Source: Alphaproteobacteria bacterium | GTDB lineage: Bacteria; Pseudomonadota; Alphaproteobacteria; Sphingomonadales; Sphingomonadaceae | DNA: 11,401 nt | NCBI GenBank assembly: GCA_018830415.1 | Contig: JAHJSJ010000324.1 | Coordinates: 1 to 11,401 of the forward strand | Direction: 5' to 3' | Shown: in pieces, positions 1-5,570 of the stretch | How the letters are laid out: each line of letters starts with the position of its first letter | How positions within the stretch are numbered: position 1 is the first letter of the stretch | The notes under the pieces: generated by a model | Databases searched by the model: none | What the model saw: the letters and a program-made list of their open reading frames with translations, nothing else | Told to the model about the DNA's origin: nothing | Program-made: the position numbers and the translations under genes

Positions 1-17
1 GTTGCGGTGCTGGCCAT
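1..17 (-). CDS. 5' end of an unidentified leftward gene (partial)
   Basis: An ATG on the minus strand (complement of 15-17) opens a frame reading Met-Ala-Ser-Thr-Ala that leaves the window after five codons. An AAGGA motif (complement of 27-31) sits 9 bases before it and could serve as ribosome binding site. Too little is visible to name the product. Its place beside an AlpA regulator and an integrase suggests a cargo or transfer gene of the mobile element. Confidence 0.3.
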
Positions 18-73
18 GGTGGTAAATCCTTCGTCCTGTCGTTGGGAACGCGGATGAAGGGACGGGCCGGATA

Positions 74-160
74 GCCGGGCGGGTCAGCGCGAAGCGCGGA
101 ACAGCCAACACGGGAGGGCGAAGCCCGAATGGAGCGGGCAGGCTGTTGATCCCGCCCGGC
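74..160. repeat. Nested inverted-repeat element, possible structured RNA or ssDNA
   Basis: A perfect 10-bp inverted repeat (74-83, GCCGGGCGGG, with 151-160) closes an 87-base segment. Inside it, a 7-bp stem pairs AACAGCC (100-106) with GGCTGTT (141-147). Two small hairpins carry a GAA triloop: GCGC-GAA-GCGC at 87-97 and GGGC-GAA-GCCC at 116-126. Both contain GCGAAGC, a sequence known to form an unusually stable mini-hairpin as single-stranded DNA. The fold is a closing helix around two branches. On the minus strand it would lie in the 5' leader of the gene starting at 17. On either strand it could be a cis-acting DNA site of the mobile element. The pairing is seen in the sequence; the function is not known. 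Confidence 0.4.
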
Positions 161-455
161 ACGGCCTGTTCTACAGGGAGCAGTTCATTCCGATGGCAGG
201 GCGAAGGATGCGATGGTCCTGCAAGCACGCGCTCGAAATCCGTGCAGATGACGGCCCGAATCGTATGCCACGGCAGCGGAGCGGGCTCTGCCTCCTTCGG
301 ATGTTGGTGGAGGCTACAGAGCGTCAGCCTCGCTAATTGCCGCCTCCGCTACGCCACAGTAGCCGAGCGAGATTTTCAGCTTGCCTGATGGCCAGCGGTT
401 GCGTTGACTTCGGTCACGGGGTGCCACTGCAGACCAACCGATGGAGGTCAATCCC
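161..455. other. Non-coding stretch without a convincing gene
   Basis: This stretch between the structured element and the AlpA gene has open frames on both strands, but none with a credible start, ribosome binding site or recognisable protein. A TTGACT hexamer at 404-409 resembles a -35 box, but no good -10 box is spaced correctly after it. I see no RNA gene here. Confidence 0.4.
443..447 (+). promoter_or_regulatory. Ribosome binding site deciding the AlpA start
   Basis: GGAGG lies 8 bases before the ATG at 456. An in-frame ATG at 441 overlaps this motif and has no good binding site of its own, so 456 is preferred. Confidence 0.7.
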
Positions 456-671
456 ATGTCAAACGCAACCGACAGAATCATTCGCCTCAGGACCGTTCTC
501 GACCGCACAGGTCTGTCGCGCTCGACAGTCTACCGCAAGATTGCCGAGGGCACATTTCCAAGCCAGATGAGGATCAGCGTGCACGGTGCAGGCTGGCGCG
601 AGTCGGCGATCAATCGGTGGATTGAGGATCCGGTCGGTTGGCGACCAGACAGCGAGGCGAAGCGGTCCTGA
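456..671 (+). CDS. AlpA-family helix-turn-helix regulator
   Basis: This is a 71-residue DNA-binding protein of the AlpA / phage regulatory type, a MerR-like winged helix-turn-helix. Residues 7-27 carry the signature: a conserved 'RLRTVLDRTGLSRSTVYRKI' stretch (helix, turn and recognition helix) followed by GTFPSQMRIS, close to the GxFPxPxxLG wing of the family. The C-terminal half has the usual GWRESAINRWIED segment. In P4-like and related elements, AlpA proteins activate the integrase gene or act as excisionases; that is family knowledge. Here the gene points at the integrase gene and the two stop codons are separated by only 8 bases, which supports a joint role in excision control. Length is normal for the family. 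The start is chosen on the GGAGG at 443-447. Confidence 0.82.
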   Translation: MSNATDRIIRLRTVLDRTGLSRSTVYRKIAEGTFPSQMRISVHGAGWRESAINRWIEDPVGWRPDSEAKRS

Positions 672-694
672 GGGCCTGCTCAGGCCCGTCCGCT
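661..694. terminator. Hairpin spanning the convergent stop codons of AlpA and integrase genes
   Basis: GGGCCTG (672-678) pairs with CAGGCCC (681-687), and AGCGG (661-665) pairs with CCGCT (690-694) across a small internal loop. An alternative 6-bp stem, CCTGAG/CTCAGG (667-672 with 679-684), overlaps it. Both stop codons lie inside the structure. There is no U-tract on either strand, so a role in termination or 3'-end stability for the convergent pair is inferred. Confidence 0.35.
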
Positions 695-1885
695 GGCCTT
701 GAGTTGAACGACCTTCCTCTTACCGGAGCTGGCGCAATAGCTAGCCCACGCCTCCATAAGCTTGCGGCGCTTGTCGAACAGGTCGCCGCGCCGGTAGGCA
801 GCCTCGGCTTTGTTGGCGATGGTATGGGCCAGTGCCATCTCACAAACCTCATGCGGAAAGCTGGTTGTCTCCGATGCCCAGTCGCGGAACGTGGAGCGAA
901 ACCCATGAACGGTGACATCGGATTTCATCCGCCGAAGCAGCATCGCCATTGCCATTGATGAAAGCGGTGCCTTGGGTTTGGGGCCAGGAAAGAGAAAGGG
1001 CGGACGACCTAGAGCACGCATGTCCTTCACAATCTCGATAGCACTTGTCGACAAGGGCACCCGGTGTTCGCGTCCCGCTTTCATCCGCTCTGGCGGAATG
1101 GTCCAGACCCTCTTCTCAAGATCGATCTCGCCAGCAAGCGCGCCAAGCACTTCGCCCGAACGGGCAGCGGTAAGGATCAAGAATTCCAACGCGCGTGCCG
1201 CGACCGCATCGCGGCTGCGCAGATCGACCATGAACGTGGGCAGCGCATCGTAAGCCAGCGCCTGGTGATGACCTCGCGACAAGCGCTGACGCTTGGGCAG
1301 CAGCTGATCAAGATGCCCGCGCCAGCGGGCCGGGTTCTCACCTGAGCGGTGACCTCGTGCCTTGGCAGCGTCGAGAACATTCTCGATCCGGCCGCGCAGC
1401 CGCTCGGCGGTCTCAGGTGTGCGCTGCCACAGTGGCTGAAGCACATCGAGCACATCTTGTGTCGAAATCTCATCGACAGGCTTGGCGCGAATAGGCTCCG
1501 CGTACCTGGTGAGGGTCATAGTCCATTGCGCCGCGTGCTTCGCATTACGCCATGACGGGCGCATGGCTTCGACATAGGCATCAGCGCTTTCGCCGAAGGT
1601 CAGTATTTGATCATTCCTTGCACGTTCGGCTCTCGGATCACCGCCGCTGGCGAGAATGGCGCGCAGTGCCGCTGCCTCGGCACGTGCATTGGCAAGCGAA
1701 AGGTCGCGCGCACTGCCTAGGCCCAACTCGGTGCGCTTTCCGCCCCGCGTGTACATGAAGATCCAGCGCCGCCGTCCGCTGCTGTCGATGAAGAGATACA
1801 GGCCGCCGCCGTCGGAATGACGGCCAGACACCCTCAGCTTTGCGACCTGGGTCGCGCTCAGCCTGTTCAGTGTTCTTGAGCCCAT
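680..1885 (-). CDS. P4-type tyrosine recombinase / integrase
   Basis: This is a site-specific recombinase of 401 residues that integrates and excises the mobile element. It has the typical three-part layout: an N-terminal arm-binding DUF4102-like domain (about 1-85, with the GRHSDGGGLYLFID and RRRWIFMY motifs), a core-binding helical domain (about 95-190) and a C-terminal catalytic domain (about 215-390). The catalytic set appears complete: Arg242 (TAARSGE), Lys269, His327 and Arg330 (HGFRSTFRDWA), His354 (ALAH) and nucleophile Tyr364 (EAAYRRGD). Two in-frame ATGs lie upstream (1930 and 1918). The third, at 1885, has AAGGAGG five bases before it and is the best start; the upstream codons encode a repetitive MGPKMGPKLGSK stretch not expected in the family. 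It is convergent with the AlpA gene. The attachment site should be near its 5' side. Confidence 0.94.
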   Translation of the reverse strand: MGSRTLNRLSATQVAKLRVSGRHSDGGGLYLFIDSSGRRRWIFMYTRGGKRTELGLGSARDLSLANARAEAAALRAILASGGDPRAERARNDQILTFGESADAYVEAMRPSWRNAKHAAQWTMTLTRYAEPIRAKPVDEISTQDVLDVLQPLWQRTPETAERLRGRIENVLDAAKARGHRSGENPARWRGHLDQLLPKRQRLSRGHHQALAYDALPTFMVDLRSRDAVAARALEFLILTAARSGEVLGALAGEIDLEKRVWTIPPERMKAGREHRVPLSTSAIEIVKDMRALGRPPFLFPGPKPKAPLSSMAMAMLLRRMKSDVTVHGFRSTFRDWASETTSFPHEVCEMALAHTIANKAEAAYRRGDLFDKRRKLMEAWASYCASSGKRKVVQLKASGRA

Positions 1886-1890
1886 CTCGA

Positions 1891-1897
1891 CCTCCTT
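1891..1897 (-). promoter_or_regulatory. Strong ribosome binding site deciding the integrase start
   Basis: On the minus strand a full AAGGAGG is placed five bases before the ATG at 1885. The two upstream in-frame ATGs have no comparable motif, which makes 1885 the likely start of translation. Confidence 0.7.
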
Positions 1898-1898
1898 G

Positions 1899-1929
1899 GA
1901 TCCCAATTTCGGTCCCATTTTTGGTCCCA
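1899..1929. repeat. Three 12-bp-period direct repeats before the integrase gene
   Basis: On the plus strand GATCCCA (1899-1905), GGTCCCA (1911-1917) and GGTCCCA (1923-1929) recur exactly every 12 bases, separated by T/A-rich spacers. They lie immediately 5' of the integrase ribosome binding site. Integrases of this class bind short repeated arm-type sites, so these may be arm sites or an autoregulatory operator. That function is inferred. Confidence 0.45.
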
Positions 1930-2178
1930 CTTTATGCGTGAAATTGGGCGAGATGTCGAGATATGGTATGGAATGAGTGTGCGACGAAAATACTGCGGAA
2001 GCTGGGGAATTTTAGCCGAATTGGCTCACTATGGCATCGCATAGAACGATAAATCAGGCGGACACCCGCTCCGCCAACTACCCCTTGCCACTGGACTATC
2101 GTCTCAGGCTCTGGAGAGTGAGCGGCGGTCGGGCACCCTGAATGGGCTGGGCCTTGGGGTTGTGCAGGGTGACGTGCC
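1930..2178. other. Probable junction of mobile element and chromosome, candidate att site
   Basis: No gene is visible between the integrase and the Nudix gene. A perfect 6-bp hairpin, GGCGGA/TCCGCC with a 7-base loop, occupies 2057-2075. The bases 2062-2076 (ACACCCGCTCCGCCA) resemble the 3' end of a serine tRNA (acceptor strand, discriminator G, CCA). No T-arm TTCGA precedes them, so this is not an intact tRNA gene; it could be the tRNA fragment left at the far end of an integrated element. A further inverted repeat pairs CACCCTG (2134-2140) with CAGGGTG (2165-2171) just past the Nudix stop codon. The attachment-site reading is weak. Confidence 0.2.
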
Positions 2179-2976
2179 TCACCCCCGCGCTACGTTCTCC
2201 AGCAGTTCTGCTGTTACTGGGTAGCCAGCATCGCTGAGGATCGTGAGCCACGGCTGGCCGTTGTGTTCGACCACTTGCGGCATGATCGTTCTGACCGGGA
2301 TCGCTTCGGCCTGGGCCTTGGCTTCCTCGAATGATGCAAACAGCGCGAGCCGTTCGAGATTGCGGCGGGTGGGGAAGATCAGCTTGATCTCGCCGCGTTC
2401 CGCCGCGTCCAGCGCGCCTTGGGCCGAGGTCCAGAACAGGTGCGTGTTTTCGGCATGGTCAATCGATACATCGACCGCGCCGGTGCCGAGATTGGCGAGG
2501 TAGAAGCGGGTGTCATAGATGCGCGGGATGTGCTCGTTCTTGGGAAACCAGCGCGCGAAAGGCGTGATCTGTGACAGATCGAGGCTCCAGCCGAACGCCT
2601 CCAGCACCGGGGCAAGCGCGCCCACCTCGGCCAGCATCGCCCGCGCCTGCGCGGCAAGTTCGGCATTGATGTTTCCTGCAAGGCCCAGCGCCAGCCCGGT
2701 TTCCTCGAGCGTTTCGCGCACCGCCGCGATTTGATGCGCGGCTTCGTCTGGCGTCATGGCGGCGTTCGCGGCCACCGCTTCGCCCAGTGCAAAGTCCGCC
2801 GGGTCGACCCGCCCGCCGGGGAACACGGCCATACCGCCTGCGAAGGTCATGTTGCGTGAACGCACTGTCATGAGCACTTCAGGCATGAGCACTTCCGGCG
2901 CGCTGCCCAGTGGGGCATTGCGGAAGATGATGATGGTTGCGGCGGGGATGCCCTGAGGGCTGGAATCGGTGTTCAT
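2179..2976 (-). CDS. NUDT19-like Nudix hydrolase
   Basis: This 265-residue Nudix-fold hydrolase is expected to cleave nucleoside-diphosphate-linked substrates; CoA or acyl-CoA derivatives are typical for the NUDT7/NUDT19 branch. FPGGRVD (52-58) begins the Nudix box and RETLEETGL (87-95) is its metal-binding helix, with the Glu ligands in EE at 91-92. About 18 extra residues separate the two halves compared with the canonical Gx5Ex7REUxEExGU box, as in NUDT19-like proteins. Conserved downstream motifs such as TPFARWFPKNEHIPRIYDTRFYL-type (about 138-160) support the subfamily. The gene stands alone on the minus strand beside the mobile element, so it marks resident chromosome. No clear Shine-Dalgarno precedes the start. 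A 5-residue duplication (PEVLM twice, 27-36) is encoded by a 15-bp tandem repeat. The exact substrate cannot be read from the sequence. Confidence 0.88.
   Translation of the reverse strand: MNTDSSPQGIPAATIIIFRNAPLGSAPEVLMPEVLMTVRSRNMTFAGGMAVFPGGRVDPADFALGEAVAANAAMTPDEAAHQIAAVRETLEETGLALGLAGNINAELAAQARAMLAEVGALAPVLEAFGWSLDLSQITPFARWFPKNEHIPRIYDTRFYLANLGTGAVDVSIDHAENTHLFWTSAQGALDAAERGEIKLIFPTRRNLERLALFASFEEAKAQAEAIPVRTIMPQVVEHNGQPWLTILSDAGYPVTAELLENVARG
2869..2898. repeat. 15-bp tandem duplication inside the Nudix gene
   Basis: CATGAGCACTTCAGG (2869-2883) is followed directly by CATGAGCACTTCCGG (2884-2898), identical at 14 of 15 positions. It adds five residues in frame (a second PEVLM) in a surface-like stretch ahead of the Nudix box, so the reading frame is kept. 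Confidence 0.8.
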
Positions 2977-2996
2977 CGCGGCAAAGCATGGCCCTG

Positions 2997-3012
2997 TGGC
3001 AAGCGCTTGCCA
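2997..3012. promoter_or_regulatory. Perfect 16-bp palindrome, operator-like
   Basis: TGGCAAGCGCTTGCCA is a perfect palindrome 21-36 bases upstream of the Nudix start codon. Its centre (AAGCGCTT, with a central CG) matches the general design of operators bound by LacI/GalR-family regulators. It would fit repression of the Nudix gene. The symmetry is observed; the regulator is inferred from the family pattern. Confidence 0.45.
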
Positions 3013-3130
3013 AGGGGCAATGGGTGTCTCTGCCGATTTGGTCGAGAGGTGTCGGGATGGTTTACAATTTGCTTCGCAGCGAGCGGTCAGGCAATCAGGA
3101 AAACGTGAGAATGCTGCGCTTTTTCAAGTT

Positions 3131-3146
3131 TGGCACGCGCTGTGCA
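3131..3146 (+). promoter_or_regulatory. Sigma-54-like -24/-12 promoter motif
   Basis: TGGCACG (3131-3137), four bases, then GTGCA (3142-3146) matches the sigma-54 consensus TGGCACG-N4-TTGCW except for one T. The essential GG and GC dinucleotides have correct spacing. Transcription would start near 3157 and run into the terminator at 3221-3257, giving a short RNA of about 100 bases with no convincing reading frame. No enhancer-binding site is recognised. The match could be chance. Confidence 0.25.
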
Positions 3147-3220
3147 TAACGATCACTGTCTCAATGGTCTTCAATGAGAGGCGCATCCTTCCTGGTCTCC
3201 GGATCGCGCCTCCCCAAAAT

Positions 3221-3257
3221 AAAAACCGCCCCGCACTGGTCCTGCGGGGCGGTTTTT
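3221..3257 (-). terminator. Strong intrinsic terminator, likely bidirectional
   Basis: A perfect 14-bp stem (3221-3234 with 3244-3257; core CCGCCCCGC/GCGGGGCGG) closes a 9-base loop. The A-rich left side continues to 3217, so the minus-strand transcript gets a long U-rich tail (UUUUUAUUUU), as expected for the end of the leuC-to-grxD gene run. The plus-strand side has five Ts and could also terminate rightward transcripts. Confidence 0.85.
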
Positions 3258-3510
3258 CGTTGGGGGGAATTTTTTGTTTTAGCCCTCAGGCGCCGGGCGC
3301 AGCACGTCCGTGCTGCTTGGCTTTCCTCGCATAAGCTCGGGCGCGCAGTCGCGCTTGCGGCCCTGCGGGCCGAGCGGCCTAACACTTCAGGAGTGGCGAT
3401 GATTTCAGACCCGCAGGGTCTGCAAGGCCGACCGGCCGCCCGCAGCGACGCGACCTTCAGGTCGCATGAACGAGGATTTCGCACGCCGGATGGCGTGCGG
3501 AAAACAAAAA
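3258..3510. repeat. Cluster of short hairpins in the 3' region of grxD
   Basis: Five perfect inverted repeats follow one another in about 200 bases: 3299-3316 (GCAGCACG arms), 3358-3372 (CGGCCC arms), 3406-3422 (CAGACCC arms), 3450-3465 (GCGACC arms) and 3480-3499 (CGCACGCC arms). Loops are 2 to 4 bases. They lie between the grxD stop codon and the terminator, so they would be part of the 3' untranslated RNA of that operon. Reading frames across this stretch on both strands look like translated repeat, not protein. It may be a dispersed extragenic repeat. Confidence 0.5.
3480..3499 (-). repeat. Hairpin directly after grxD, same design as the one after sufE
   Basis: CGCACGCC-GGAT-GGCGTGCG (plus strand) forms an 8-bp stem with a GGAT loop, flanked by TTT before and GAA after. 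Apart from two stem base pairs, it is the same as 10789-10808. On the minus strand it begins 11 bases past the grxD stop codon. Confidence 0.6.
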
Positions 3511-3840
3511 TCAAGCGACCTTCACAACGCCCTGCTGATCCATCAGCTGCTGCAATTCGCCCGCTTCGAACATCTCCATCATGATGTCGCTGCCGCCGAC
3601 GAATTCGCCCTTCACGTAAAGCTGCGGGATCGTTGGCCAATCGGAAAAGCTCTTGATCGCTTGCCGGATTTCCATGTCCTGCAGCACGTCAACGCTTTCA
3701 TAGGCGACGCCGCAATGGTCGAGGATCGCAATCGCGCGGCTGGAAAACCCGCATTGCGGGAACAGCGGCGTGCCTTTCATGAACAATACGACATCATTGC
3801 TGGTGACGAGATCGGAAATGCGGGAATTGGCGTCAGACAT
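3511..3840 (-). CDS. grxD: Monothiol glutaredoxin, Grx4 family
   Basis: This is a cytosolic CGFS-type monothiol glutaredoxin of 109 residues, the usual single-domain length. The active site is Cys30-Gly-Phe-Ser33 in LFPQCGFS. WPTIPQLYV (68-76) carries the cis-proline (Pro72), and GGSD (82-85) is the glutathione-binding end of the fold. Lys22 in MKGTP is the conserved basic residue near the thiol. Proteins of this family bind a glutathione-ligated [2Fe-2S] cluster as a dimer, or with a BolA partner, and pass it to Fe-S targets. bolA lies 42 bases upstream on the same strand, which strongly supports a Grx-BolA pair. It is the last gene of the leuC-to-grxD run and is followed by hairpins and a terminator. 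Confidence 0.96.
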   Translation of the reverse strand: MSDANSRISDLVTSNDVVLFMKGTPLFPQCGFSSRAIAILDHCGVAYESVDVLQDMEIRQAIKSFSDWPTIPQLYVKGEFVGGSDIMMEMFEAGELQQLMDQQGVVKVA

Positions 3841-3882
3841 GTTGCGGGCAGCCCTGATATGAGGTTCAAAGTATGGTGCGGT

Positions 3883-4116
3883 TTACGTGGGGACCACGGT
3901 GGTCACTTGCAAGGCGTGCAGTTCGCCACCCATGCGCCCGCCGAACGCGGCATAGACCAGCTTGTGTTGGGCAACGCGGCTTAATCCGGCGAATTGCGGC
4001 GCGGTGACGGTTGCCGCCCAGTGATCATCATCCCCGGCAAGATCGGTCAATTCCACGCGCGCGCCGGGCAGGGCGGTCATGATCGCGTCTTCGATGGCAG
4101 TGGCAGTCATCGGCAT
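3883..4116 (-). CDS. bolA: BolA-family protein, glutaredoxin partner
   Basis: This small 77-residue alpha/beta protein of the BolA fold works with monothiol glutaredoxins in [2Fe-2S] cluster binding and iron-related signalling. The core pattern LSRVAQHKLVYAAFGG (45-60) followed by ELHALQVTT (65-73) matches the nucleic-acid-binding-like helix and final strand of the family. His67 is the invariant cluster-ligand histidine, and His32 in the DDHW loop is a plausible second ligand or loop residue. The IHALQ-type ending is closer to BolA2/IbaG-like forms than to E. coli BolA itself. GGGGAG precedes the ATG. It sits 25 bases after the DUF1476 gene and 42 bases before grxD, all in one direction. Confidence 0.9.
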   Translation of the reverse strand: MPMTATAIEDAIMTALPGARVELTDLAGDDDHWAATVTAPQFAGLSRVAQHKLVYAAFGGRMGGELHALQVTTVVPT

Positions 4117-4141
4117 GGCGTGCTCTCCCCGATGCGCAAGA

Positions 4142-4465
4142 TCACACTTCGCCGAGCAGCTGGCGGCGTGCTTCGACTGTCATTTCGTCAAGCTTTACGC
4201 GGATTTCGGCATCCGAAACATTGGTGTCGGCGGCGGTGAGATCGCCCAGCAATTTGCGGATCACGTCTTCGTCGCCCGCTTCCTCGAAATCGGCCTGCAC
4301 CACCGCCTTGCAATAGGCGTCGGCTTCTTCGGGGGTCAGCTTCATCAGACCGGCGGCCCATTCGCCCAACAGGCGGTTGCGGCGCGCAGCGATGCGGAAG
4401 GCGGTTTCGCCGTCCATTGCAAACTTGGCTTCTTCGGCGCGTTCGCGGTCTTTGAAATCGGTCAT
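4142..4465 (-). CDS. DUF1476 protein, F1-ATPase zeta-subunit family
   Basis: This 107-residue, mostly helical cytoplasmic protein matches the DUF1476 family of alphaproteobacteria. The opening MTDFKDRERAEEAKFAMDGE, the ARRNRLLGEWAAGLM segment (27-41) and DFEEAGDEDVIRKLLGDL (about 58-75) are hallmarks. In Paracoccus the family member is the zeta subunit, an inhibitor of the F1F0 ATP synthase whose N-terminus blocks ATP hydrolysis; other alphaproteobacterial members inhibit weakly or not at all. The frame stays open upstream to 4525, but the family start is the Met at 4465, preceded by GAAGGGA. It lies between the quinone oxidoreductase gene and bolA. Confidence 0.93.
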   Translation of the reverse strand: MTDFKDRERAEEAKFAMDGETAFRIAARRNRLLGEWAAGLMKLTPEEADAYCKAVVQADFEEAGDEDVIRKLLGDLTAADTNVSDAEIRVKLDEMTVEARRQLLGEV

Positions 4466-4549
4466 GTGGGTGTCCCTTCGGAGCGGATAGGTAAGTAAGA
4501 TAAAGAGGGCGCGGCACCGCTTCAAGCGCCGAGCCGCCCGGACGGGGCA

Positions 4550-5548
4550 CTATTCGATCGTGACGACGAGCTTGCCCACCGCCTCACGGTTTTCCAGCTT
4601 GGCGATGGCATCGCCCGCGCGGGCGAGCGGGAAGGTTTCGCTGACCAGCGGATCGATTTTGCCCGCCTTCATCAGGTCGAACAGTTCATCCACCTGCGCA
4701 CGGAAAGCGACCGGCTCGCGCGCGGTGAAGGCGCCCCAGAACACGCCGCAGATGTCGCAGCTTTTGAGCAGGGTCAGGTTCAGCGGCATCTTGGCGATCC
4801 CGGCGGGGAAGCCGACCACCAGAAAGCGGCCCTCCCACGCGATGGCGCGCAGCGCGGGTTCGGAATATTGCCCGCCGACAATGTCATAAACGATGTTTGC
4901 GCCATCCGGGCCGCACGCCGCCTTGAAGGCTGCGGCAAGCGCCTTGGACGCATCCTTGTCCATCGCCTCGCGCGGGTAGATCACCACTTCGTCGGCCCCG
5001 GCCTTGCGGGCCACTTCGCCCTTGGCTTCGGACGAGACAGCGGCAACCACGCGCGCGCCGAACGCCTTGGCCAGTTCCACCGCAGACAGGCCAACCCCGC
5101 CCGCCGCGCCGAGGATCAGCACGGTGTCGCCCGCCTTGATATGCCCGCGATCCTTCAGCCCGTGGATGGTGGTGCCATAGGTCATCAGCAGGCTGGCTGC
5201 CTTTTCAAACGGCACGCCATCGGGAACCGGGAACATCCGGCCCGCCGGCACGACAATTTTTTCTGCCAGACCGCCATTGCCGATCCCGGCCATTACCCGG
5301 TCGCCCACGGCAAAGCCTTCCACGCCTTCGCCCACCGCCTCGATCACCCCGGCAATTTCGCCGCCGGGAGCGAAGGGACGCTGCGGTTTGAACTGATACA
5401 GGTCGCGGATGATCAGCGTATCGGGATAGTTGATCGCGCAGGCCTTGACCGCGATCAGCACTTCGCCCGCGCCGGGGACGGGCGCATCAATCTCGTCAAG
5501 CGTCAGTGTTTCAGGCCCGCCTGAGGCGTGGCTGCGGATAGCTTTCAT
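4550..5548 (-). CDS. Zinc-independent quinone oxidoreductase (MDR superfamily)
   Basis: This is a 332-residue NAD(P)H-dependent medium-chain reductase of the quinone oxidoreductase type. The N-terminal GroES-like domain (1 to about 120) includes the family motifs NYPDT (40-44) and FAPGGEIAGVIEAVG (59-73), and lacks the structural-zinc cysteine cluster of alcohol dehydrogenases. The Rossmann fold begins with VLILGAAGGVGLSAVELAKA; GAAGGVG at 147-153 is the dinucleotide loop. The C-terminal stretch AIAKLENREAVGKLVVTIE is typical. Likely reactions are reduction of quinones or of alpha,beta-unsaturated carbonyls using NADPH; the physiological substrate cannot be told. AAGGGAGAG precedes the start. 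It sits 22 bases after leuD and 84 bases before DUF1476, so it looks like a member of the same gene run. Confidence 0.92.
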   Translation of the reverse strand: MKAIRSHASGGPETLTLDEIDAPVPGAGEVLIAVKACAINYPDTLIIRDLYQFKPQRPFAPGGEIAGVIEAVGEGVEGFAVGDRVMAGIGNGGLAEKIVVPAGRMFPVPDGVPFEKAASLLMTYGTTIHGLKDRGHIKAGDTVLILGAAGGVGLSAVELAKAFGARVVAAVSSEAKGEVARKAGADEVVIYPREAMDKDASKALAAAFKAACGPDGANIVYDIVGGQYSEPALRAIAWEGRFLVVGFPAGIAKMPLNLTLLKSCDICGVFWGAFTAREPVAFRAQVDELFDLMKAGKIDPLVSETFPLARAGDAIAKLENREAVGKLVVTIE

Positions 5549-5570
5549 GATGGTCTCTCCCTTGGATATG

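Noticed and set aside
146..388. 80-codon open frame on the plus strand before the AlpA gene
   Set aside because: It begins with TTG, has no ribosome binding site and overlaps the structured element; an opposing frame covers the same bases. No recognisable protein.
1885..1930. Longer integrase with 15 extra N-terminal residues
   Set aside because: The extra codons translate the 12-bp repeats, and the strong AAGGAGG favours the ATG at 1885.
2041..2110. Intact tRNA gene beside the integrase
   Set aside because: Only a 3'-end-like sequence is present; no T-arm, anticodon arm or D-arm can be fitted upstream.
3221..3510. CRISPR array
   Set aside because: The hairpins have different sequences and irregular spacing; no direct repeats with uniform spacers.
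3161..3640. Long open frames on both strands across the terminator and hairpin cluster
   Set aside because: They run through a strong terminator and inverted repeats and overlap grxD out of frame; they look like translated repeat DNA.
4868..5524. 218-codon plus-strand frame inside the quinone oxidoreductase gene
   Set aside because: Antisense shadow of a well-supported gene in GC-rich DNA; no family features.
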